Shown here: piece by piece, positions 1 to 5,143 of the stretch
How the letters are laid out: each line of letters begins with the position of its first letter
How positions within the stretch are numbered: position 1 is the stretch's first letter
Assembly (NCBI GenBank): GCA_903930805.1
Contig: CAIYZZ010000381.1
Coordinates: forward strand, 1-5,143
Length of the DNA stretch: 5,143 nt
From: an uncultured Rhodocyclaceae bacterium
Lineage (GTDB): Bacteria > Pseudomonadota > Gammaproteobacteria > Burkholderiales > Rhodocyclaceae
Reading direction: 5' to 3'
The notes under the pieces: model-generated
The model's database searches: none
What the model was told of the DNA's origin: nothing
What the model saw: only the letters and a program-made list of their open reading frames with translations
Translations under genes and position numbers: made by a program

Positions 1-1
1 C

Positions 2-550
2 GCGATGCAGGCATTCACCGCGCAACGCACGGCAGAAACGCCTGACGAACTCTGGCTCTGCGAGCACCCGTCCGTCTTCACGCAGGGCCTCGCCGGCAAA
101 CCTGAACACCTGCTGCACGACATCGGCGTACCCGTCGTCAAGATCGACCGTGGCGGCCAGATCACCTACCACGGCCCCGGCCAGATTGTCTGCTACCTGC
201 TGCTCGACCTGAAACGGCGCGGCCTGACGATCAAGGGGCTGGTCAATCGCATGGAGCAAGCCGTCATCGACCTGCTAGCCGAATACGGCGTAACGGCAGA
301 ACACCGCGCCGGCGCACCCGGCGTGTATGTCGGCGGCGCAAAGATCGCCGCGCTCGGCCTCAAGGTCAAGAACGGCTGCTGCTACCACGGCCTCGCACTC
401 AACGTTAGCATGGACCTGACGCCGTTTTCCGCCATCAATCCCTGCGGGTATGCCGGCATGGCAGTCACACAACTCTCCGCATTCGCCCCCACTGCAAACG
501 TGGAAACGGTTGGCGCTAGGCTAGTCGAACAGTTAAAGAAACAGATTTAA
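2..550 (+). CDS. lipB: Octanoyltransferase LipB, 5' end missing
   Basis: Lipoyl(octanoyl) transferase: moves the octanoyl group from octanoyl-acyl carrier protein to the lysine of lipoyl domains (pyruvate and 2-oxoglutarate dehydrogenase E2, glycine cleavage H protein), in the cytoplasm. Residues are counted from the Met at base 5. The signature [12 protein letters not shown] is at 49-60, the catalytic Lys is K113 in [10 protein letters not shown], and the catalytic Cys is C147 in INPCGYAGM. All expected active-site parts are present. Compared with E. coli LipB as I recall it, the Met at base 5 aligns with an internal Met (context AMHEFT, and the codon before it here is also Ala). About 20 N-terminal residues therefore lie left of the window, and this Met is not the true start. 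The last codons (about 525-550) become AT-rich, unlike the rest of the gene. The next gene starts 32 bases downstream. The family call is very secure. Confidence 0.96.
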   Translation, partial: AMQAFTAQRTAETPDELWLCEHPSVFTQGLAGKPEHLLHDIGVPVVKIDRGGQITYHGPGQIVCYLLLDLKRRGLTIKGLVNRMEQAVIDLLAEYGVTAEHRAGAPGVYVGGAKIAALGLKVKNGCCYHGLALNVSMDLTPFSAINPCGYAGMAVTQLSAFAPTANVETVGARLVEQLKKQI

Positions 551-568
551 CGGAATAGACACGATTCA

Positions 569-574
569 TAAGGA
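569..574 (+). promoter_or_regulatory. Ribosome binding site of the EVE-nuclease gene
   Basis: TAAGGA lies 8 bases before the ATG at 583. It is a good Shine-Dalgarno match and supports this start. The 32-base gap after lipB shows no hairpin terminator and no convincing promoter, so the gene may be read from the lipB transcript. Confidence 0.6.
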
Positions 575-582
575 ATCCCGAC

Positions 583-2136
583 ATGCGCTTCAATAAATTT
601 CTCTGGGGAAATTATTGCCAGACTGAACGCGGAAAAGACGCATTGCAGCACTATGCTAATCCGACGAAAGCAATGCTCGATAACGATCTTCGGCAGATCA
701 AACTCTTATTCAACGACGAATTTCGTGAGCAGTATGCCGAGCCGACCATTACTGGCGATATTGTGGATATGGTTAGAACGGAAGCTGAAAAGGTAACGAT
801 CAGCTCTCCAGATCAAGCAGAGGAAGCCTATATTGAGTTTTACAAGAATGGTATCCCGCTTCGCGCACCAGACAAATCGAGCAAGATCAATGAGGTATTT
901 ATCTTCGGCGCAGCTGAGGAAGAGTGGTACGACTACGTCGCTGCCATTTCGCTAGGGTTGCATCAGGCTCATCCTGAATATTTCCTGCCTTACGATTTCC
1001 GCAATCACTTCCATAAGCTCACGGAAATTCACGAGGAATTCGGTATCCCGCTTGCCCCTGCGCCGAGTAAAGGCGACAAGACTGGACGCGCGTTCTATTA
1101 CCTCGATATCAATGCCGCCTGGCAGGAGTTCCGGCAGTTGCACGGACTCAGTGCCTTCGAGATGTGCGCTTTCCTCTACGATTTCGCCAAGGAATTCGTT
1201 ACCCCTACCGACGCAAACGATCTTCCATTGCCGACGAAGGCCTGGATGGTTACCGGAGGTTCCGGGAATGGGGACATCGCGACCGTAGAGCAGGCCACAA
1301 GAGAGAGCGTCTTTCATTGGGGAGCCAATTCAGGGGTTCGGCGTGGTGACATTCTGATGATGTATCTCGTCAAGCCGAAAAGCTGTATCCACTCGATCTG
1401 GCGCGCGACTTCCGACGGATTCATCGACCCCTTCTTTCACTATCACAGCATCGCCTGGATCGCCGCGCCGATCAAGACGATGGAGGTTTCCTTGGCGACC
1501 TTGAAGGCGCACCCACTGCTTTCAAAGAAGGGGGCGATTCGTGCCAACTTTCAGGGGCCCAGCAGCAAGGCACCTTTGTCTTTCGAGGAATACCAGGCCA
1601 TTCTCGACCTGATGGTCGCGCATGGACAGGATAGAGCCACACTCCCGGTGATTCAGGCACCGCCGGTACAACTCGAAATCGATCTCGAAAATGAGCGTGA
1701 TGTCGAGATTCAGTTGGTCGAACCCTTGCTTGCCCAGCTTGGTTATCGCGACAAGGATTGGATCAGGCAGATGCCGGTTCGCATGGGGCGAGGTGAAAGA
1801 AACTATCCGGACTATGCAATCGGAGCGGTCATGGGGCGCGGAAATGAAAGCGCTCGCATGATCATCGAGTCAAAATACCAGTTGTCGTCGAAGCGGGATT
1901 TCGAAGAGGCCTTTTTGCAGGCCAAGTCATATGCTATGCGGCTGCAATGCGAGGTAATGGCGCTTGCCGCACGGGAAGGTATATGGATCTTCGAGAAACA
2001 CAAGGATGCTTTCCAGTTTGACCACCATGCTTATCGTGGCTGGGGTGAATTGAATCACCCAGACGCGTTCCACGAAGTACTTGCCACGATTGGTCGTCAG
2101 GCGATACTTGGCAAACCATCAACCAAAGCTGAATAA
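583..2136 (+). CDS. EVE-like domain fused to HsdR-type PD-(D/E)XK nuclease; candidate modification-dependent restriction enzyme
   Basis: A 517-residue, probably cytoplasmic protein with no signal peptide or membrane segment. Residues 1-205 are not recognised; they are charged and aromatic, with conserved-looking stretches such as FIFGAAEEEWYDYVAA (107-122). Residues about 221-344 resemble an EVE (PUA/YTH-like) domain: WMV at 221, HWG at 245, the VRRGDILMMYLV strand (252-263), IDPFF (281), then an LKAHPLL segment (307-313) and a closing SFEEYQAIL helix (333-341). EVE domains bind modified bases, often in modification-dependent restriction. Residues about 372-505 look like the HsdR N-terminal nuclease: E375/E380 helix, GY (387), D410 in NYPDYAIG, ESK with E429 and K431, and QxxxY at 446-450. 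All catalytic positions of a PD-(D/E)XK fold are therefore present. No methyltransferase, specificity or helicase subunit adjoins it. Its G+C is lower than its neighbours' (28 of 60 bases at 601-660), which suggests horizontal transfer. The DNA target and activity are inference. Confidence 0.78.
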   Translation: MRFNKFLWGNYCQTERGKDALQHYANPTKAMLDNDLRQIKLLFNDEFREQYAEPTITGDIVDMVRTEAEKVTISSPDQAEEAYIEFYKNGIPLRAPDKSSKINEVFIFGAAEEEWYDYVAAISLGLHQAHPEYFLPYDFRNHFHKLTEIHEEFGIPLAPAPSKGDKTGRAFYYLDINAAWQEFRQLHGLSAFEMCAFLYDFAKEFVTPTDANDLPLPTKAWMVTGGSGNGDIATVEQATRESVFHWGANSGVRRGDILMMYLVKPKSCIHSIWRATSDGFIDPFFHYHSIAWIAAPIKTMEVSLATLKAHPLLSKKGAIRANFQGPSSKAPLSFEEYQAILDLMVAHGQDRATLPVIQAPPVQLEIDLENERDVEIQLVEPLLAQLGYRDKDWIRQMPVRMGRGERNYPDYAIGAVMGRGNESARMIIESKYQLSSKRDFEEAFLQAKSYAMRLQCEVMALAAREGIWIFEKHKDAFQFDHHAYRGWGELNHPDAFHEVLATIGRQAILGKPSTKAE

Positions 2137-2195
2137 ACACAACGACGATATGACTTACCGCCGTCCCGCCAGCGCCGACTTTTGACAAGAAAACC

Positions 2196-3059
2196 ATGAG
2201 TAAGAAAATCGCAGTGCCGGGCATCCCCGCCGATCGTATTGTCGTCTTTCAGGAAAAGGCAATTCGCCGCACCTGGCACAACGAAGAATGGTGGTTCGCT
2301 ATCGTTGACGTCGTGGCCATCCTGACCGATTCGGTGCAGCCGGAAGGCTACGTCAAGGATTTACGTCGCCGCGACAAGGAGTTAGCTAAAGGGTGGGGGC
2401 AAATTGCCACCCCCCTTCGGGTGGAAACTGAGGGGGGCGTCCAGCGGGTGAATTGCGCCAACACCGAAGGCCTGTTCCGCATCATCCAGTCAATTCCCTC
2501 GCCAAAGGCCGAACCCTTCAAACGCTGGCTTGCCCAGGTAGGTTACGAGCGCGTCAAGGAAATCGAGAATCCGGAACTCGCCAGCGCCCGCGCCCGCGAG
2601 TTGTACCAGGCCAAGGGTTATCCGCAGGCATGGATCGAAAAGCGGCTGCGTTCCATCGCCGTGCGTGGCGAACTGACCGATGAATGGAAGGCTCGCGGTG
2701 TGGCAGAAGGTAAGGAATATGCAATTCTGACCGCCGAAATCGCCAAGGCCACCTTTGGCGTGACGCCTGGCACGCACAGCCGACTCAAGGGATTGGACAA
2801 GGTCAAGACCGGCAACAATCTGCGCGACCACATGACCGATCTGGAACTGATCTTCACCATGCTCGGCGAGGCCAGCACCACAGAAATCGCCCGGCGCAAG
2901 GATGCGCAGGGCTTTACCGACAACCGTAATGCGGCCAAGGAAGGCGGCAGCGTGGCCGGCAATGCCCGCAAGGAACTGGAGGCGAAGAGCGGCAAGCCGG
3001 TGATGAGTCGAGCCAACTATCTGGCGCTGGAAAATCCTGCGGCGAAGGACAAACAATGA
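2196..3059 (+). CDS. BRO family (Bro-N domain) protein
   Basis: A 287-residue protein of the BRO/DinD-like group found in phages, prophages and accessory islands. BRO-N domains are known or thought to bind DNA. The Bro-N part runs from about residue 14 to 117: the [12 protein letters not shown] strand-helix (32-43) and the segment from [10 protein letters not shown] (87-96) through [10 protein letters not shown] (107-116). After it comes a conserved extension seen in chromosomal members: RELYQAKGY (134-142), [15 protein letters not shown] (174-188), [20 protein letters not shown] (209-228) and [13 protein letters not shown] (250-262). The length fits a full-size, intact member. The ATG at 2196 has only a weak Shine-Dalgarno, and no better in-frame start is visible. 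The gene starts 59 bases after the EVE-nuclease gene and its stop overlaps the lipA start. The family is secure; its role here (regulator or partner of the nuclease, or an unrelated passenger) is unknown. Confidence 0.87.
   Translation: MSKKIAVPGIPADRIVVFQEKAIRRTWHNEEWWFAIVDVVAILTDSVQPEGYVKDLRRRDKELAKGWGQIATPLRVETEGGVQRVNCANTEGLFRIIQSIPSPKAEPFKRWLAQVGYERVKEIENPELASARARELYQAKGYPQAWIEKRLRSIAVRGELTDEWKARGVAEGKEYAILTAEIAKATFGVTPGTHSRLKGLDKVKTGNNLRDHMTDLELIFTMLGEASTTEIARRKDAQGFTDNRNAAKEGGSVAGNARKELEAKSGKPVMSRANYLALENPAAKDKQ
3045..3049 (+). promoter_or_regulatory. Ribosome binding site of lipA inside the BRO gene
   Basis: AAGGA lies 6 bases before the lipA ATG at 3056 and inside the last codons of the BRO gene. 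It is a strong match at good spacing. It supports the start at 3056 and means lipA can be initiated on its own, whether or not it is coupled to BRO translation. Confidence 0.7.
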
Positions 3060-3988
3060 GCGAAAAACAAAAGGGCGAAGCCAAGACCGCGCGCATCCCC
3101 ATCAAGGTCATCCCCACCGCACCGCTGAAAAAACCCGACTGGATACGCGTCAAGGCCGGCAACTCTGCTGCACGCTTCGGCGAGGTCAAGGCCATCCTGC
3201 GCGACCACGGACTGCACACCGTCTGCGAGGAAGCCACCTGTCCCAATATCGGCGAATGTTTCGGTAAGGGCACCGCCACCTTCATGATCCTCGGTGACTT
3301 GTGCACGCGGCGCTGCCCCTTCTGCGACGTCGGCCACGGTGTGCCGCTGCCCCCCGATGCGGATGAACCGGAAAAGCTCGCCAAGACCATCGCCGCGATG
3401 AAACTTAAATACGTCGTGATCACCAGCGTCGACCGCGACGACCTGCGCGATGGCGGCGCACAGCATTTCGCCGACTGCATCCGCGCCGTCCGCGCCGCAT
3501 CACCCGCCACCACCATCGAAATCCTCGTACCGGATTTTCGTGGCCGACTTGATATCGCCCTCGACATCCTTGCCGCCGCTCCACCTGATGTGATGAACCA
3601 CAACCTCGAAACCGTACCGCGCATTTACAAGCAGGCGCGTCCTGGTGCCGATTACGCGCATTCGCTCAAGTTGCTGCAATCATTCCGGCAGCGCCTGCCG
3701 CAGATTCCCACCAAGTCCGGGCTGATGGTGGGGCTCGGCGAAACCGATGACGAAATCCTCGATGTGATGCGCGACCTGCGCGCCCATGCAGTCGAGATGC
3801 TCACTATCGGCCAGTACCTCGCCCCCTCCGGTCACCACTTGCCGGTGACACGCTACGTGCATCCAGACGTCTTCAAAATGTATGCGGCCGAAGCAGAAAA
3901 AATGGGTTTTACCCACTGCGCCAGCGCCCCACTGGTGCGTTCCAGCTACCACGCCGATCAGCAAGCGCACGGGGCCGGGGTGGTTTAA
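3056..3988 (+). CDS. lipA: Lipoyl synthase LipA
   Basis: Radical S-adenosylmethionine enzyme that inserts sulfur at C6 and C8 of protein-bound octanoyl groups, completing the lipoyl cofactor started by LipB. It has 310 residues, close to the usual length (E. coli about 321). Auxiliary [4Fe-4S] cluster ligands are C57, C62 and C68 ([12 protein letters not shown]). The radical SAM CX3CX2C motif is C83, C87 and C90 (CTRRCPFC). The C-terminal RSSYHA motif is at 295-300, and its second Ser (S297) matches the serine ligand of the auxiliary cluster. Every known key residue is present, so the enzyme should be active. The start is supported by a good Shine-Dalgarno and by the normal N-terminus leading to [10 protein letters not shown]. 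The ATG overlaps the BRO stop (ATGA), which allows translational coupling. The base composition is typical of the GC-rich host genes. The identification is very secure. Confidence 0.98.
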   Translation: MSEKQKGEAKTARIPIKVIPTAPLKKPDWIRVKAGNSAARFGEVKAILRDHGLHTVCEEATCPNIGECFGKGTATFMILGDLCTRRCPFCDVGHGVPLPPDADEPEKLAKTIAAMKLKYVVITSVDRDDLRDGGAQHFADCIRAVRAASPATTIEILVPDFRGRLDIALDILAAAPPDVMNHNLETVPRIYKQARPGADYAHSLKLLQSFRQRLPQIPTKSGLMVGLGETDDEILDVMRDLRAHAVEMLTIGQYLAPSGHHLPVTRYVHPDVFKMYAAEAEKMGFTHCASAPLVRSSYHADQQAHGAGVV

Positions 3989-3997
3989 ACTGGTGCC

Positions 3998-4696
3998 ATG
4001 AAAACACATACCCTCCCCCGTTTGATGCTCGGCCTCATCGCCGGGCTGTGCTTCGCCGCGAGCGCCCAGGCGCTGTCGCTGGCGGATGTTTCCAACCAGG
4101 ATGCCGGCGGCGGCCTCAAGGAGGCGCTGACGCAGGGCGCGGGCAAGGCAGTCGATCTGCTCGGCAAGAGCGATGGCTTTCTCGGCAATCCAAAGGTGAA
4201 GATTCCCCTGCCGGAAAGCATGCAGAAGGTCGAAAGCCTGATGCGCGGCCTGGGCATGGGCAAGCAGGCCGATGAGTTGATCACCACCATGAACCGCGCC
4301 GCTGAAGCGGCCGTGCCCGAGGCGAAAACCCTGCTGGTTAATGCCGTGAAGCAGATGAGCGTCGAGGATGCCAAGGGCATCCTCACCGGTGGCGACGATT
4401 CCGGCACACAGTATTTCAAGCGCAAGACCGCTGAACCACTGGGTCAGAAATTTCTGCCCATCGTCAAGCAGGCGATCGAAAAAGTGAATCTAGCCAAAAG
4501 CTATGAAAAGTTTGCCAAGAAGGGGGCACAGTTCGGGCTGGTGAAGGAAAAAGATACCCATCTCGAAAACTACGTGACCGAAAAAGCGCTCGACGGTCTC
4601 TACCTGATGATCGCCGAAGAAGAAAAAGCCATCCGCACCAATCCGCTGGGGGCAGCCGGCAACCTCGCACAAAAAGTATTTGGGGCACTCCGTTAA
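3998..4696 (+). CDS. Exported DUF4197-family protein
   Basis: A 232-residue protein that I recognise as DUF4197, a family of unknown function found in Gram-negative bacteria. The N-terminus is a clear Sec signal peptide: basic start (K2, R8), hydrophobic core about 9-22, and an AQA cleavage motif with the cut likely after A25. The mature protein should therefore be periplasmic. No Cys sits at the cleavage point, so it is not a lipoprotein. The mature part is mostly helical in appearance, with family-like segments: GLKEALTQGAGKAVDLLG (39-56), KVKIPLPESMQKVESLMRGL (66-85), and LENYVTEKALDGLYLMIAEE (189-208). The ATG lies 9 bases after the lipA stop with no good Shine-Dalgarno, so translation may depend on ribosomes leaving lipA. 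It is followed after 2 bases by a small Cys-rich gene. No molecular function is claimed. Confidence 0.85.
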   Translation: MKTHTLPRLMLGLIAGLCFAASAQALSLADVSNQDAGGGLKEALTQGAGKAVDLLGKSDGFLGNPKVKIPLPESMQKVESLMRGLGMGKQADELITTMNRAAEAAVPEAKTLLVNAVKQMSVEDAKGILTGGDDSGTQYFKRKTAEPLGQKFLPIVKQAIEKVNLAKSYEKFAKKGAQFGLVKEKDTHLENYVTEKALDGLYLMIAEEEKAIRTNPLGAAGNLAQKVFGALR

Positions 4697-4698
4697 CC

Positions 4699-4932
4699 AT
4701 GAAACTCGATTTGCGCAAGATCTACCGTTTCGATCCCATCGAACGCCAGCCGGATGGCTCCCTTCCCAAGGGTGGTGACGTCTATTACGAATGTGGCAGC
4801 TGCAAGGATGTGGTGAGTTCCGTTTCCCATATCAAGGCGGCTTGCGGCTGCGGCAACCTCACGGGTGGCGGCGGGACGACCGAGATCAAGACCCCCGAGC
4901 AAGTCACCCCCCTGCGCGGCAAACTGAAGTAA
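4699..4932 (+). CDS. Small four-cysteine protein, putative zinc-ribbon-like
   Basis: A 77-residue protein, not assigned to a named family. It has CGSC (C32, C35) and CGC (C49, C51), with H44 between them. This is a compact set of metal ligands that could bind one zinc ion, although the second knuckle is CxC rather than CxxC. The centre is followed by a glycine-rich GGGGT (56-60). There is no signal peptide or membrane segment, so it is probably cytoplasmic. It starts 2 bases after the DUF4197 stop, and the helicase GTG follows 3 bases after its own stop, so the three genes are almost certainly co-transcribed. The tight packing, consistent composition and absence of a competing frame support a real gene. 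Zinc binding is inferred only from the cysteine pattern. Confidence 0.75.
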   Translation: MKLDLRKIYRFDPIERQPDGSLPKGGDVYYECGSCKDVVSSVSHIKAACGCGNLTGGGGTTEIKTPEQVTPLRGKLK

Positions 4933-4935
4933 GCG

Positions 4936-5143
4936 GTGCATGGATTAAACCCGCCGCAGCGGGAGGCGGTGCGCTATCTGGATGGGCCACTACTTGTCCT
5001 GGCCGGGGCCGGCAGCGGCAAGACGCGCGTCATCACGCAGAAGATCGCCTACCTGATCGGCGAATGCGGCATGGCACCGCAGCATGTCACTGCCATCACC
5101 TTCACCAACAAGGCTGCACGCGAGATGCGCGAGCGCGCCGGCA
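4936..5143 (+). CDS. rep: ATP-dependent DNA helicase Rep, N-terminal part (3' end outside window)
   Basis: The first 69 codons of a superfamily 1A (UvrD/Rep) 3'-5' DNA helicase, which unwinds DNA and clears proteins ahead of replication forks. Visible are the Q-motif region LNPPQ (4-8), Walker A GAGSGKT at 24-30 with K29 and T30, and motif Ia [10 protein letters not shown] at 55-64. The reading [10 protein letters not shown] plus RERAG fits Rep better than UvrD, which as I recall has AAAEM there. The start is GTG at 4936: an in-frame stop (TAA 4930-4932) lies just upstream, and the conserved LNPPQ begins three codons later, so no other start fits. The ATG at 4940 is in another frame and hits a stop after two codons. 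The Shine-Dalgarno is weak and overlaps the preceding stop, which suggests translational coupling with the small Cys-rich gene. Confidence 0.88.
   Translation, partial: MHGLNPPQREAVRYLDGPLLVLAGAGSGKTRVITQKIAYLIGECGMAPQHVTAITFTNKAAREMRERAG

Noticed and set aside
510..538. TTGGCG (510-515) with TTAAAG (533-538) as a promoter for the EVE-nuclease gene
   Set aside because: Only three of six bases match in the -10 element; not better than chance.
583..2136. Classic type I restriction HsdR subunit
   Set aside because: The protein has no Walker A or helicase motifs, is far shorter than HsdR, and no hsdM or hsdS lies nearby; only the nuclease domain resembles HsdR.
2137..2195. Possible terminator or attachment site between the EVE-nuclease and BRO genes
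   Set aside because: No stable hairpin followed by a T run and no convincing repeat shared with the lipB-side or lipA-side junctions was seen by eye.
2182..2209. Perfect TTGACA (2182-2187) with GAAAAT (2204-2209) at 16-base spacing as a promoter
   Set aside because: The -10 match is weak, and transcription would begin after the BRO start codon at 2196, so it could not serve that start.
2490..3056. Long minus-strand open frames opposite the BRO gene, lipA and the DUF4197 gene
   Set aside because: They mirror GC-rich coding genes, show no recognisable domain, and overlap fully with confidently identified genes.
4940..4948. ATG at 4940 as the helicase start
   Set aside because: That frame reads Met-Asp-stop; the helicase frame needs the GTG at 4936.

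Overview
The window looks like a piece of a GC-rich proteobacterial chromosome, most likely a betaproteobacterium. I base this on the lipB/lipA pair, the close match of LipB, LipA and the Rep-type helicase to the proteobacterial families, and the tight one-strand packing. The lineage is an inference from recalled family resemblance, not from a search. All genes are on the + strand. The largest gap between genes is 59 bases, so there is no gene-free stretch over 300 bases.

Layout: (1) 2-550, the 3' part of lipB (octanoyltransferase), cut by the left edge. (2) 583-2136, a 517-residue protein with an unrecognised N-terminal region, a middle EVE/PUA-like domain of the kind that reads modified bases, and a C-terminal PD-(D/E)XK nuclease domain like the N-terminus of type I restriction HsdR subunits. 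(3) 2196-3059, a BRO-family (Bro-N) protein. (4) 3056-3988, lipA (lipoyl synthase), whose start codon overlaps the BRO stop codon. (5) 3998-4696, an exported DUF4197-type protein. (6) 4699-4932, a 77-residue protein with four cysteines in a zinc-ribbon-like arrangement. (7) 4936 to the right edge, the start of a Rep-type superfamily 1 DNA helicase with a GTG start.

How the genes fit together: LipB moves octanoate from acyl carrier protein to lipoyl domains and LipA then inserts two sulfurs, so lipB and lipA form one pathway and are commonly adjacent. Here they are separated by about 2.5 kb carrying the EVE-nuclease gene and the BRO gene. The interrupting EVE-nuclease gene is visibly poorer in G+C than lipB and lipA. 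The simplest reading is that a small accessory, probably anti-phage, cassette was inserted into a housekeeping lip operon in the same direction, leaving lipA expression tied to it through a 4-base overlap. The EVE-nuclease has no methyltransferase or motor subunit beside it, which suggests a self-contained modification-dependent (type IV-like) restriction factor. This is the most interesting part of the window.
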